DNA of 18,716 bases from Actinomycetota bacterium (GTDB taxonomy: Bacteria > Actinomycetota > Thermoleophilia > Gaiellales > Gaiellaceae), in contig PMMN01000060.1 of assembly GCA_003162235.1 (NCBI GenBank), positions 1 to 18,716 of the forward strand, given 5' to 3'. Made by a program: the position numbers and the translations under genes. A model generated the notes under the pieces. It was not told the origin of the DNA, searched no databases, and worked only from the letters and a program-made list of their open reading frames with translations. Below, piece by piece: positions 1 to 7,841 of the stretch. Numbering within the stretch: position 1 is the stretch's first letter; each line of letters begins with the position of its first letter.

Positions 1-622
1 CGCCGAAGACGGTGCCGGCCTCGGTCACGCCCAGGTGCAGCGGGTAGGGAACCTTCTCGGCGAGCATGCGGTAGGCACGGATCGTGTCGGGCACCGAAGT
101 CGACTTGACCGAGATCTTGAAATCGTGGAAGCCGAGCCGCTCGAGCAGCTCCACCTCCTCCATCGCCGCGGCGACTAGTGCCTGCGCCTGGTCTTCGTGC
201 GCCAGTAAGCGCAGGTGCTCGGGCAGCGAGCCGGAGTTGGCGCCGATCCGGAGCGGAGTTCCCGCTTGCTTGGCGGCCCGCACGACCTCGGCGACCTTGT
301 CGGGACCGCCGATGTTGCCGGGATTGATGCGCACCGCGGCAACGCCGGCCGCGATTGCCTTGAGCGCGAGCGATGAGTTGAAGTGGATGTCGGCGACCAC
401 CGGCAGCTTCGAGCGACGCACGATCTCGGACAGCGCCTCGGCGTCGGGGAGACCAGGTACGGCGCAGCGGACGATCTCGCAGCCGGCCGAGGCGAGCGCG
501 TCGATCTGAGCCATCGTCTCCTCGACGTCGCGGGCCCGCGTAGTCGTCATCGACTGGACGGCGACGGGAGCACCGCCGCCTATCTTCACGCCGCCGACCG
601 AGATCTGCCGCGAGCTAGCCAT
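1..622 (-). CDS. ispG: 4-hydroxy-3-methylbut-2-enyl diphosphate synthase, N-terminal part (cut by window start)
   Basis: IspG is the Fe-S enzyme of the MEP isoprenoid pathway that turns methylerythritol cyclodiphosphate into HMBPP. The minus-strand frame starts at ATG 622 and stays open to base 1, giving about 207 residues of the TIM-barrel domain. Recognisable family segments are VQSMTTT near residue 23, GCEIVRCAVP near 47, VVADIHFN near 75, RINPGNIG near 97 and RIGANSGSL near 124. The C-terminal Fe-S domain with its cysteines lies outside the window. There is no Shine-Dalgarno sequence before the ATG; instead a TACAAT hexamer sits 7 nt upstream, which would give a leaderless mRNA. It follows rseP after 63 bp, and dxr of the same pathway is two genes upstream. 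The identity is secure from the motifs. Confidence 0.95.
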   Translation of the reverse strand, partial: MASSRQISVGGVKIGGGAPVAVQSMTTTRARDVEETMAQIDALASAGCEIVRCAVPGLPDAEALSEIVRRSKLPVVADIHFNSSLALKAIAAGVAAVRINPGNIGGPDKVAEVVRAAKQAGTPLRIGANSGSLPEHLRLLAHEDQAQALVAAAMEEVELLERLGFHDFKISVKSTSVPDTIRAYRMLAEKVPYPLHLGVTEAGTVFG

Positions 623-629
623 ACGACCG

Positions 630-635
630 ATTGTA
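630..635 (-). promoter_or_regulatory. Candidate -10 element for ispG (leaderless start)
   Basis: TACAAT on the minus strand matches the -10 consensus at five of six positions. It ends 7 nt before the A of the ispG ATG, so transcription would begin at or next to the start codon. No good -35 is visible at 16-18 nt spacing, so this is only a candidate. Confidence 0.35.
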
Positions 636-685
636 GATACGCGAGTCGCGGCGCCCGGCGCTCGAGCTAGTTACCGGCGTTTCTT

Positions 686-1894
686 CTAGAGATGGTGAAC
701 GTCGTTGGAGAGGCCGAGCACGAACAGGAACAGGACGAAAGCGATCCCCGCCATCGAGACGCGCTCGTAGATCTCGCGTGAGACGACACGGCCGCGAACT
801 CGCTCGATCAGCGAGAAAGCGACGTGCCCACCGTCGAGCGGGAGCAACGGCAGCAGATTGAGAACGCCGAGCGAGAGCGAGATCAAGGCGATCACGAACA
901 GGAAGTCGGAGACTCCGTGCCTGTAAGCGTCCGACGAGCCTTTGACTATCCCGACAGGACTGGAGATCTGCTTCTGGCCCTGGCGCTCGAAGAGACGGCC
1001 GAGGCCGTTTACGAAGATGTCTCGCGTGATCCGCCAGGTCAGACGGAACGACTCGGCGAGCGCCCCGGGCGGAGAGAGCGCGAGGTTCATCGGCTTGACG
1101 GTGCGAAGCGTTGTCAGGTTGCCGTGACGGCGGACGGTGAGCGTGAGCGGCCGCCCAGCGGAGGCGCCGATGCGCTTGATCATCGTCGAGCCGTTAATCC
1201 GCTTGCCGTTGATCGTAACGACGACGTCGCCAGCGCGAAGGCCGGCGCGCGCGGCCGCCGAGTTGGGAAGAACCTTCTCGACCTGCGTTGTGGTGGCCCC
1301 GGTCTTCGGGTTCGCGGCAACGTTGAAGCCGAGCCGGTAGGTGTTGAGCATGTACAGCGAGGCGAAGATCAGGACGGCGACGAGGATGTTCGTCAGCGGC
1401 CCGGCGCCGATAACGACCAGCCGCTTCCAGGTGGGCTGACGCCAGTACGCGTCGGGCGCGAGAGAGTCGTCCAGTTCCTGAAATCCCCGCCCGGCTAGGC
1501 GGGCGCTCGCAGGCGATAGCTGGGCGCTTTCGACTCGCTCGTTCAGAAGCGCGAGATCGCTTCTCGCCCGATCGAGATCTTCCGACTCGAGCGATTGTCC
1601 GAGCGCCTGCACGGGCTCGGCCAGGCTCTCGTCCTCCGCCACGGCCGGGCGAAAGTAGAGCTGCGGATCGCGCTTGCCGGGGCGGAACATACCCGGGATC
1701 TTCACGTAGCCACCGAGCGGGATCGCGCCGATCCCGTACTCGATCCCCTTGTGTGTCACCTTCGCGATTGCCGGCGGGAAGCCGATGTAGAAGCGGCGCG
1801 GCCGCATTCCTGTGACACGCGCCATGACGAAGTGGCCCGTCTCGTGCACGAGTACGAGCAAGGCGAGTCCGAGAATGGCAATGAAGATGCTCAC
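686..1894 (-). CDS. rseP: Site-2 membrane metalloprotease, RseP/Rip1 family
   Basis: This is an intramembrane zinc protease of the M50B family, which cuts membrane-anchored anti-sigma factors and other single-span substrates. The zinc motif HETGH is at residues 17-21 in the first membrane segment. A GGYVKIPGMF segment is at 61-70, a PDZ domain lies at about 195-270 (GLRAGDVVVTINGKRI), and the third metal ligand motif LPLDGG is at 352-356 before a last membrane segment. It is 402 residues long. Residues 72-145 form an extra charged, helix-prone stretch between the GGYVK segment and the second membrane span, longer than I expect for actinobacterial Rip1. The GTG start overlaps the dxr stop as GTGA, implying coupled translation. 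Position next to dxr, cdsA and uppS is common for this gene. Confidence 0.94.
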   Translation of the reverse strand: MSIFIAILGLALLVLVHETGHFVMARVTGMRPRRFYIGFPPAIAKVTHKGIEYGIGAIPLGGYVKIPGMFRPGKRDPQLYFRPAVAEDESLAEPVQALGQSLESEDLDRARSDLALLNERVESAQLSPASARLAGRGFQELDDSLAPDAYWRQPTWKRLVVIGAGPLTNILVAVLIFASLYMLNTYRLGFNVAANPKTGATTTQVEKVLPNSAAARAGLRAGDVVVTINGKRINGSTMIKRIGASAGRPLTLTVRRHGNLTTLRTVKPMNLALSPPGALAESFRLTWRITRDIFVNGLGRLFERQGQKQISSPVGIVKGSSDAYRHGVSDFLFVIALISLSLGVLNLLPLLPLDGGHVAFSLIERVRGRVVSREIYERVSMAGIAFVLFLFVLGLSNDVHHL

Positions 1895-2976
1895 AGGGGC
1901 TCGATCCTAGCTACCTCTTCCGCGGCAACCCGTCGCGCGGCCGCGTCAGCCTCGACCAGAGCACCGAGATCGAGCGCCGCCGAGGTGTCCGCGCGCGCCA
2001 AAGCTCGCTCGATCACCTCGGCGATAGAAAGGAAAGGCAGCCGCCCATCGAGAAAGGAATCGACGGCGACCTCGTTCGCGGCGCTGTAGGCGCAGGGCGC
2101 GCTGCCACCGGTTCGCCCCGCTTCCCGCGCCAGCGACACGAGCGGGAAAGTCTCCTCGTCGAGCGCCTGGAACTCGAGCGTCAGTCCCGCGGCCAGGTCG
2201 AGAGGCTGGATCGAAGTCGCAGGGCGCTCCGGATAGCCGAGCGCGAAAGAGATGGGGACGCGCATGTCGGGATAGCCGAGGTGCGCCAGCGCGGCGCCGT
2301 CGCGAAAGCGAACGAGCGAGTGCACGATCGAGCCCGGGTGCACGATCACTTCGATCCGCTCGTACGGGATCCCGAAGAGAAAGTGCGCCTCGATCACCTC
2401 GAGCCCCTTGTTGGCAAGCGTCGCCGAGTCGATCGTGATCTTCGGGCCCATCTGCCAGGTCGGGTGCGCGAGCGCCTGCTCAGGCGTAACCCGCTCGAGC
2501 TCGGCGCGGCTCCGACCCCGAAAAGGCCCGCCCGAGGCCGTCAGAACGATCGAGGTGACTTCCTCCACCGTTCTTCCCTCCAGACACTGGAAGACCGCAG
2601 AGTGCTCGCTGTCGACCGGGAGGAGCAGCCCTCCTCCCCGCTCCTTTGCCGCCAGCGCGAGCTCGCCCGCGGCGACCAGGCTCTCCTTGTTGGCGAGCGC
2701 CAACGTCACCCCTTGCTCGAGCGCCCACAGCGTCGCCCGGCAACCGGCGAAGCCGACGACCGCATTGAGGACGAGATCAGGCTCGCAGGCTTCGAGTAAG
2801 GAAACGAGGTCTCCCCCGCTCTGGAAGTGCTCGACGCCGCGATCCGCGGCGAGTCCGGACACATCGGTCGTTCCGGCCGCGAGCGCGCACAGCTCGAGCT
2901 CAGGGCCGGCGTCGATGATCTCTAGCGCCTGGCGCCCGATCGAGCCCGTAGCGCCGAGGAGAGCAATCCGCTTCAT
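1891..2976 (-). CDS. dxr: 1-deoxy-D-xylulose 5-phosphate reductoisomerase
   Basis: Dxr commits DXP to the MEP pathway by NADPH-dependent rearrangement to methylerythritol phosphate. The nucleotide-binding GATGSIG is at residues 8-14, NKES at 96-99, and VDSEHSA at 121-127 supplies the metal ligands Asp122 and Glu124. TASGGPF is at 146-152, and the ATLANKGLEVIEAH segment carries Lys190 and Glu193, matching the conserved catalytic Lys and Glu of the family. HPGSIVHSLV follows. At 361 residues it is slightly short for the family, but every catalytic block is present. It begins with ATG 2976, 31 bp after cdsA, with no obvious ribosome-binding site. Its last codons overlap the rseP start. Confidence 0.96.
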   Translation of the reverse strand: MKRIALLGATGSIGRQALEIIDAGPELELCALAAGTTDVSGLAADRGVEHFQSGGDLVSLLEACEPDLVLNAVVGFAGCRATLWALEQGVTLALANKESLVAAGELALAAKERGGGLLLPVDSEHSAVFQCLEGRTVEEVTSIVLTASGGPFRGRSRAELERVTPEQALAHPTWQMGPKITIDSATLANKGLEVIEAHFLFGIPYERIEVIVHPGSIVHSLVRFRDGAALAHLGYPDMRVPISFALGYPERPATSIQPLDLAAGLTLEFQALDEETFPLVSLAREAGRTGGSAPCAYSAANEVAVDSFLDGRLPFLSIAEVIERALARADTSAALDLGALVEADAAARRVAAEEVARIEPL

Positions 2977-3007
2977 GGCTTGGCAGTCTACGGTCGGCGA
3001 GCCCGGC

Positions 3008-3823
3008 TCAGGCGACCGAGAAGGCCACGAGAGCGAAGTAGGCGGCAGCCGCGGCGAAGAGAAGCGAGTCGATCCGGTCGAGCATGCCGCCGTGACCGCC
3101 GAGTAGGCGACCGGTGTCTTTGACGTGCATGTCCCGCTTGAGCGAGGACTCGAACAGGTCGCCGAGCGCCTCGGCGACGGCGATGATGGCGCCGAACAGG
3201 AGCGCCTCCCAGATCGAGAGGAAGTCGGTCCGGTTCGAGTAGAGGGCGAAGAAGGAGACCAAGATCGCCGCGGCCACTCCGGCGACGAAGCCCTCCCAGG
3301 TCTTCCCGGGCGAGAGCACGGGCGAGAGCTTGTGGCGCCCGAGCAACCGGCCCATACCGTAGGCGGCCGAATCGGCCGCGAAGACTGTCAGCAGCACGGT
3401 GAAGGCGGCGAGCTGGCCGAGATGGTGGTGACCATCGGGAATGGCGCGGATCAGCTGGAGCAACGCGAGACCGCCGCCGATCCAGGTCACACCTAGAAGC
3501 GTCGAGCCGATGGCGATCGTCGCGGGTTGGCGCGTCTTCGCGATCCCGTACTGGGCAAACGCGAGCAATATCGTCCCGAAGAGCCCGGCAACCATCCATG
3601 GCAAACCGCCGAGCTTGGCGCCGAAGAGCGTGATCGTCACGCCCGCGTAGCCCGAGAGCACGAGCGGATGTAACGAGCGAATCAGCAAGTAGTACTCGTG
3701 TATGCCGATCAGGGCCGCGATGGCAAGCAGGACGAACAGCCACCAACCCCCACCCCAGACGAGCGCCAGCACGATCGGTAGCCCGAGCGCCGAGATCGCG
3801 AGACGCGAGGCGAACGGAGACAA
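3008..3823 (-). CDS. cdsA: Phosphatidate cytidylyltransferase (CDP-diacylglycerol synthase)
   Basis: CdsA is the integral membrane enzyme that makes CDP-diacylglycerol from phosphatidic acid and CTP, feeding all phospholipid synthesis. The 271-residue protein has many hydrophobic spans. The segment SPGKTWEGFVAG is at 171-182, and the complete family signature runs from Ser226 to Asp252, with the invariant SxLKR, KDTG, HGG and DRID elements. The first start is TTG 3823, directly after an upstream TAG, and no good ribosome-binding site is visible, so the exact start is uncertain; the first helix begins at about residue 8. It lies 62 bp after uppS and 31 bp before dxr on the same strand. Confidence 0.95.
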   Translation of the reverse strand: MSPFASRLAISALGLPIVLALVWGGGWWLFVLLAIAALIGIHEYYLLIRSLHPLVLSGYAGVTITLFGAKLGGLPWMVAGLFGTILLAFAQYGIAKTRQPATIAIGSTLLGVTWIGGGLALLQLIRAIPDGHHHLGQLAAFTVLLTVFAADSAAYGMGRLLGRHKLSPVLSPGKTWEGFVAGVAAAILVSFFALYSNRTDFLSIWEALLFGAIIAVAEALGDLFESSLKRDMHVKDTGRLLGGHGGMLDRIDSLLFAAAAAYFALVAFSVA

Positions 3824-3885
3824 CTAACGCACCGCCCGAGATGTCCGACGACGATTCCGGAGACCGGCCGCCAGGCCCCGGCTCT

Positions 3886-4641
3886 TCACTCGCGCCCTCC
3901 GAATCGCCGGCGCCGGTGAGTGTAGGCCTGTAGCGTCGCCCGCAAGTCGGCGGGGCCGAACTCGGGCCAGAGCTTGTCGACGAAGGCGAGCTCGGAGTAG
4001 GCGATCTGCCAGAGCAGGAAGTTCGAGATGCGAGACTCGCCGGAGGTACGAATCAGCAGGTCAGGATCGGGCAGGTCGGGCGCATAGAGGAAGGACGTGA
4101 AAACTTCCTCGTCGAGCTTGGCCGGATCGACTCCGGCCTCGAGCATGCGCTTGGCCGCCCAGACCAGCTCGTCCCGGCCGCCGTAGTCGAAGGCGATCCA
4201 GAGATCTAGACGCTTGTTCGAGGCGGTCTCGGTCTCGATTCTCTCCATCGCGCCTCTCAGGTCTTCGCCGATCCGGTCGCGGCGGCCGATGAAGCGGGTG
4301 CGCACGCCCTGAGCGGCCAGATCCGGCAGCTCTCTCTCGATCGTCTCGGCCAGGATCGTCATCAACGCGTCGATCTCGTCCTTGGGCCGCGACCAGTTCT
4401 CGGTCGAGAAGGCGTAAACGGCGAGCGAGCGTACCTCGAGCTCGATACAGGTCTCGACGGTGCGCCTGAGCGCTCGCGTCCCGGCCCGATGTCCGGAGGC
4501 GTTCGGCAGGCCGTGGCGCCTGGCCCAGCGGCCGTTGCCGTCCATGATGATGGCGAGAGAACGCGCCGACGTTGGAAGAGTCTTCTCCTTCGCGAAGGAG
4601 ATAGCGCGCAGCGCCCTCAGTCTTGTGCGCAAGCTAAGCAT
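3886..4641 (-). CDS. uppS: Isoprenyl (undecaprenyl-type) diphosphate synthase, cis-prenyltransferase
   Basis: This Z-prenyltransferase extends farnesyl diphosphate with IPP units to make the polyprenyl carrier used for peptidoglycan and glycan assembly. The pyrophosphate/Mg site DGNGRW is at residues 34-39, followed by GHRAGTRALRR near 51-61. AVYAFSTENWSRP, DLLIRTSGE and RISNFLLWQIAYSE are the other family blocks. It is 251 residues long, a normal length. The first 28 residues are a basic extension before the conserved core, and ATG 4641 has only a weak ribosome-binding site, so a later start cannot be excluded. It follows frr by 22 nt and precedes cdsA, the usual frr-uppS-cdsA-dxr order. Confidence 0.95.
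   Translation of the reverse strand: MLSLRTRLRALRAISFAKEKTLPTSARSLAIIMDGNGRWARRHGLPNASGHRAGTRALRRTVETCIELEVRSLAVYAFSTENWSRPKDEIDALMTILAETIERELPDLAAQGVRTRFIGRRDRIGEDLRGAMERIETETASNKRLDLWIAFDYGGRDELVWAAKRMLEAGVDPAKLDEEVFTSFLYAPDLPDPDLLIRTSGESRISNFLLWQIAYSELAFVDKLWPEFGPADLRATLQAYTHRRRRFGGRE
4584..4601. repeat. Perfect 18-bp palindrome inside uppS
   Basis: TCTCCTTCGCGAAGGAGA reads the same on both strands. It lies in the variable N-terminal extension of uppS (codons for Ser-Phe-Ala-Lys-Glu). On the mRNA the GAAGGAG half resembles a ribosome-binding site but no suitable start codon follows it. It may be a chance palindrome. Confidence 0.5.
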
Positions 4642-4663
4642 CGACCGCTGCCCGGCTGCCGGG

Positions 4664-5224
4664 TCAGACCTCCATGATCTCGGCCTCTTTGACCTTGAGC
4701 AGCTCGTCGATGATCTTGATGTGCTCGTCGGTCAACCTCTGGGCCTTCTCTTCGGCCCGGCGCTCATCGTCGTCGCCGATCTCACTCGAGCTCGAAAGCT
4801 CCTTCAGATGGTGGTTCAGGTCGCGGCGGACGTTTCTCACCGCGACCCGCCCCTCCTCGGCCATGTGCCGAACCAGCTTGACCAGCTCCTTGCGACGCTC
4901 CTCGGTTAGCTGTGGAATCGGCAGGCGGATCACGCGGCCGTCGTTGGAGGGCGTCAGGCCCAGGTCGGACTCCATGATCGCCTTCTCGACAGCTTTAAAG
5001 GAGCTGGGATCAAACGGCTGAACGGTCAGCAACCGGGGCTCTGGCGTGGAGATGGTGGCGAGCTGTTGTAGTGGTGTTCGCTGCCCGTAGTACTCCACCT
5101 GGATGCGATCGAGCAGCCCCGTTGAGGCGCGCCCCGTACGCACCGTGTTGAACTCCGAGTGAATCGTCTCGACCGATTTGTCCATGCGATTAGCGGCGTT
5201 TACGAGCAAATCATCGACGGGCAT
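4664..5224 (-). CDS. frr: Ribosome recycling factor
   Basis: RRF splits post-termination ribosomes together with EF-G. The 186-residue product has the family's standard length, with the triple-helix bundle and the blocks EFNTVRTGRAST, YYGQRTPLQQLATIS, VQPFDPS, DLGLTPSNDGRVIRLPIP and LTEERRKELVK. I chose ATG 5224 and not the in-frame TTG 5227, because a GGAGG sits 4 nt upstream of this ATG and would be too close to the TTG. The ATG shares one base with the pyrH stop (TGATG), so the two are translationally coupled. uppS follows after 22 nt. Confidence 0.97.
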   Translation of the reverse strand: MPVDDLLVNAANRMDKSVETIHSEFNTVRTGRASTGLLDRIQVEYYGQRTPLQQLATISTPEPRLLTVQPFDPSSFKAVEKAIMESDLGLTPSNDGRVIRLPIPQLTEERRKELVKLVRHMAEEGRVAVRNVRRDLNHHLKELSSSSEIGDDDERRAEEKAQRLTDEHIKIIDELLKVKEAEIMEV

Positions 5225-5988
5225 CAAACCTCCTCGTTGGAGATGATCGTGCCGACACGCTCACCGGCGGCAACGCGCTTGATGTTGCCGGCGGCGAGCT
5301 CGAAAACGTAGATCGGAAGCTGGTTGTCCATGCAGAGCGAGAGCGCCGTCGTGTCCATCACCTTGAGGCCGCGCTCGATCGCCTCGAGATAGGTTAGACG
5401 GGGCAGGAAGTGCGCATCGGGATCGCTGTTCGGGTCGCCGTCATAGACGCCTTTGACACCGTTCTTGGCCATCAAAATCGCCTCGGCGCCGATCTCGAGC
5501 GCACGAAGTGCAGCGGCGGTATCGGTGGTGAAGAACGGATTGCCGGTGCCGGCTGCGAAGATCACGACCCGGCCCTTCTCGAGATGGCGGATGGCGCGCC
5601 GGCGGATGTACGGCTCCGCGACCTCCGAAGCCGCGAGCGCCGACATGAGCCGGGTCTTGCCGCCCGCCCGCTCGAGCGCATCCTGCAGCGCCATCGAGTT
5701 GAGCAGCGTGGCCAGCATGCCCATGTAATCGCCGGTCGCCCGGTCCATGCCTTCGGCCGCCGCCGCGATCCCGCGGTAGATGTTCCCCGCTCCGAGCACG
5801 ATCGCCAGCTCGAGCGCGCTCTTCTGAACGTCGAGGATCTCCGCCGCTATCGCGTCCACGGTAGCCAGATCGATTCCGTGGTCCCGTTCGCCCATGAGCG
5901 CCTCGCCCGAGAGCTTGAGTAGAACGCGACGGAAGGCTGGCGAAACCACCTTCTGCGCGCCTGCTCGCTCTTCAGCCCCGGTACTCAC
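5224..5988 (-). CDS. pyrH: UMP kinase
   Basis: PyrH phosphorylates UMP to UDP and is the bacterial amino-acid-kinase-fold enzyme, unlike eukaryotic UMP/CMP kinase. With a GTG start at 5988, 4 nt after the tsf stop, the protein has 254 residues. [11 protein letters not shown] begins at 23, [10 protein letters not shown] at 64, and [20 protein letters not shown] and [16 protein letters not shown] are clear family blocks. The first 18 residues are not conserved in the family, and another GTG at 5949 could be the true start; ribosome-binding sites do not decide. It sits in the classic rpsB-tsf-pyrH-frr order and overlaps frr by one base. Confidence 0.95.
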   Translation of the reverse strand: MSTGAEERAGAQKVVSPAFRRVLLKLSGEALMGERDHGIDLATVDAIAAEILDVQKSALELAIVLGAGNIYRGIAAAAEGMDRATGDYMGMLATLLNSMALQDALERAGGKTRLMSALAASEVAEPYIRRRAIRHLEKGRVVIFAAGTGNPFFTTDTAAALRALEIGAEAILMAKNGVKGVYDGDPNSDPDAHFLPRLTYLEAIERGLKVMDTTALSLCMDNQLPIYVFELAAGNIKRVAAGERVGTIISNEEV

Positions 5989-5992
5989 GCCG

Positions 5993-6790
5993 TCACTCTG
6001 ACAGAGCGAAGCGACGGATTGCAACGACCTTGGCGCCACTTTCGGCGAGAGCCTGAGCCACGGTCTTGGCGGAGTCGTGGATCCAAGCCTGGTCGGAGAG
6101 AACCTGCTCGGCGAAGAAACGTTTCTTCAGCATGCCTTCGACGATCTTCTCGCGTACCTGCTCGGGTTTGGCGAGAACATCCGGCTGCTTTATATAGACA
6201 TCGCGCTCCTCGGCTACGAGCTCGGCCGGCACCTCGTCGCGGGTGAGGTAACGGGGGTTGGCGAAGGAAACGTGCATCGCCAGCAGGCGCCCGAGCTCGG
6301 CGTCGCCGCCCTCGAGCTTCACCAGCACGCCGATCTTGTTCGCGGGCGGATGCACGTAGCCGGCTAGTACTTCTCCGGCCGCCGCCTCGAAGCGCTCGGC
6401 GTCGCGGATTACGATGTTCTCGCCGATCTTTGCGACGAGTTCGACGCGCGCATCCTCGAGCGAGTCGACCGCACCCGGCCCGTCCGCCTCGACACGCGCG
6501 AGCGCGTCGCCGGCGAACGTCTTGAAGGCTTCGTTCACCGAGACCGGCTCGCTCTCACAGGCGACGGCGACCATGGTCGCCACGCTCTCTGCGAGATTCT
6601 GGAGCACGACTCCTTCGTTGGTCGCGCGCGCAGCGCGCTTTCCCGCCTGCGCCATTCCTTTCTCGCGCAGAAGCTTCCGCGCCGCCTCGAGGTCGCCCTC
6701 AGTCTCCTGCAGCGCGCGTTTGCAATCCATCATCCCTGCGCCGGTCTGCTCACGCAGATCCTTGACGAGGCTCGCCGTAATCTCAGTCAC
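5993..6790 (-). CDS. tsf: Translation elongation factor Ts
   Basis: EF-Ts is the nucleotide exchange factor that regenerates EF-Tu-GTP. The N-terminal UBA-like domain ends in the signature [12 protein letters not shown] at residues 16-27, and [15 protein letters not shown] follows. The core has IGENIVIRD, the [16 protein letters not shown] block and [10 protein letters not shown] in place of the usual HIAAxxP. The protein is 265 residues long, between the short and the long (E. coli-like) forms of the family. The GTG start shares the GTGA overlap with the rpsB stop. pyrH starts 4 nt after its stop. Confidence 0.96.
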   Translation of the reverse strand: MTEITASLVKDLREQTGAGMMDCKRALQETEGDLEAARKLLREKGMAQAGKRAARATNEGVVLQNLAESVATMVAVACESEPVSVNEAFKTFAGDALARVEADGPGAVDSLEDARVELVAKIGENIVIRDAERFEAAAGEVLAGYVHPPANKIGVLVKLEGGDAELGRLLAMHVSFANPRYLTRDEVPAELVAEERDVYIKQPDVLAKPEQVREKIVEGMLKKRFFAEQVLSDQAWIHDSAKTVAQALAESGAKVVAIRRFALSE

Positions 6791-7719
6791 TGTGCCGACT
6801 CCCTCTCCTCGCTGCTTGCTTCCTGCGGCGGCGCTTCGACGGCAGGCGCGCTCTCTTCAACCGCAGGCGCGCTCTCTTCAACCGCAGGAGTGCTCTCCTC
6901 AACGGCAGGTGTGCTCTCTTCAACCGCGGCGGTCTCGGGCGCGGCTGTAGCGGCTATCTCCGCCTCGGCCGTAGCGACGGTCTTTACGGCCGCTTCCTCA
7001 GCGCCGTCCGCCGGTCCTGTCATCTCCTCGACCGTCGTCATGCTCTTCCCGGCCATGATCCCATCGGCAATCGCACGCACGATCAGGTTGCAGGAACGGA
7101 TGGCGTCGTCGTTGCCGGGGATGACGTATTCGGCTTCCTCCGGGTCGCAGTTGGTGTCGACTAGAGCGACCACGGGCAAACCGAGGCGTTGCGCCTCGCG
7201 CACGGCCAGCTGCTCCTTGCGCAGATCGACGATGAAGATGGCATCGGGCTGGCGGCGCATGTCGGCGACGCCGCCCAGGTTCGTCTCCAGCTTCTCGAGC
7301 TCGGCGAGCATCGCCAGACGCTCCTTGGCGGGCAGCAGCTCGAGCTGGCTCTCCTGCTTGAGGCGGCGCAGCTCGTGCAGGCGCTCGATACGGCCGGAGA
7401 TCGTTCGCCAGTTGGTCAGTAGACCGCCAAGCCAGCGATTGTTCACGTAAGGCATACCGACGCGTTTCGCCTGCTCGGCGACGGCGTCTTGGGCCTGCTT
7501 CTTGGTGCCGACGAAGAGCACGGTGCCGTGCCTCTCGGCGATGTTGCGCACGAACTGGTGCGCCTGCTCGAGCAACTCGAGCGTCTGTTGAAGATCGATG
7601 ATGTAGATGCCGCCACGCTCGGTGAAGATGTAGCGGCGCATCTTCGGGTTCCAACGTCGAGTCTGGTGTCCGAAATGGACGCCGGCCTCGAGCAGTTCTC
7701 GCATGGAGACCACTGACAC
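6787..7719 (-). CDS. rpsB: 30S ribosomal protein S2 with acidic repeat tail
   Basis: S2 is a late-assembling protein of the small ribosomal subunit. The core is unmistakable: [22 protein letters not shown] at the start, [36 protein letters not shown], and [14 protein letters not shown] with [12 protein letters not shown] near the end. GTG 7719 is chosen because AAGGGAG lies 5 nt upstream; an internal ATG at 7704 is the alternative. This gives 310 residues. After about residue 235 the protein runs into an Ala/Glu/Val/Pro tail of some 75 residues that includes four seven-residue repeats. Such acidic tails occur on S2 of several actinobacteria; their role is not known to me. tsf overlaps its stop. 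Confidence 0.97.
   Translation of the reverse strand: MSVVSMRELLEAGVHFGHQTRRWNPKMRRYIFTERGGIYIIDLQQTLELLEQAHQFVRNIAERHGTVLFVGTKKQAQDAVAEQAKRVGMPYVNNRWLGGLLTNWRTISGRIERLHELRRLKQESQLELLPAKERLAMLAELEKLETNLGGVADMRRQPDAIFIVDLRKEQLAVREAQRLGLPVVALVDTNCDPEEAEYVIPGNDDAIRSCNLIVRAIADGIMAGKSMTTVEEMTGPADGAEEAAVKTVATAEAEIAATAAPETAAVEESTPAVEESTPAVEESAPAVEESAPAVEAPPQEASSEERESAQ
6842..6925 (-). repeat. Four tandem 21-bp repeats in the rpsB 3' end
   Basis: Four head-to-tail 21-bp units run from 6842 to 6925. The first two are identical, the next two differ at a few positions, and a decayed fifth follows. Each encodes the heptad PAVEES(T/A) in the S2 tail. Because 21 is a multiple of three, gain or loss of units keeps the reading frame. 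Confidence 0.9.
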
Positions 7720-7762
7720 GGGTGCTCCCTTCTGGTTCGGTTTCGCTTTCAACCGGTGGAGA

Positions 7763-7819
7763 CGGATGGAACCGGCCGCGAACAGGCCGGCACCGCCATC
7801 CGCCCGACCCACCGGGTCG
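7763..7819 (-). promoter_or_regulatory. Structured rpsB leader (two hairpins)
   Basis: In the rluD-rpsB gap the minus-strand transcript can form two hairpins. The larger pairs CGGATGG (7796-7802) with CCATCCG (7763-7769), and inside it GGCCGG-type arms at 7772-7777 and 7785-7790 around a 7-nt loop. The smaller pairs 7805-7810 with 7814-7819. No U-run follows, so these do not look like an intrinsic terminator. A role as S2 autoregulatory leader is inference from position, as ribosomal protein leaders often fold this way. Confidence 0.5.
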
Positions 7820-7841
7820 TCGGGACTAGAGCGGCCGCATT

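Noticed and set aside
824..1498. Long plus-strand frames opposite rseP, dxr, pyrH and the HAD-GH65 gene
   Set aside because: They are antisense shadows typical of high-GC genes, with charged low-complexity translations and no ribosome-binding sites.
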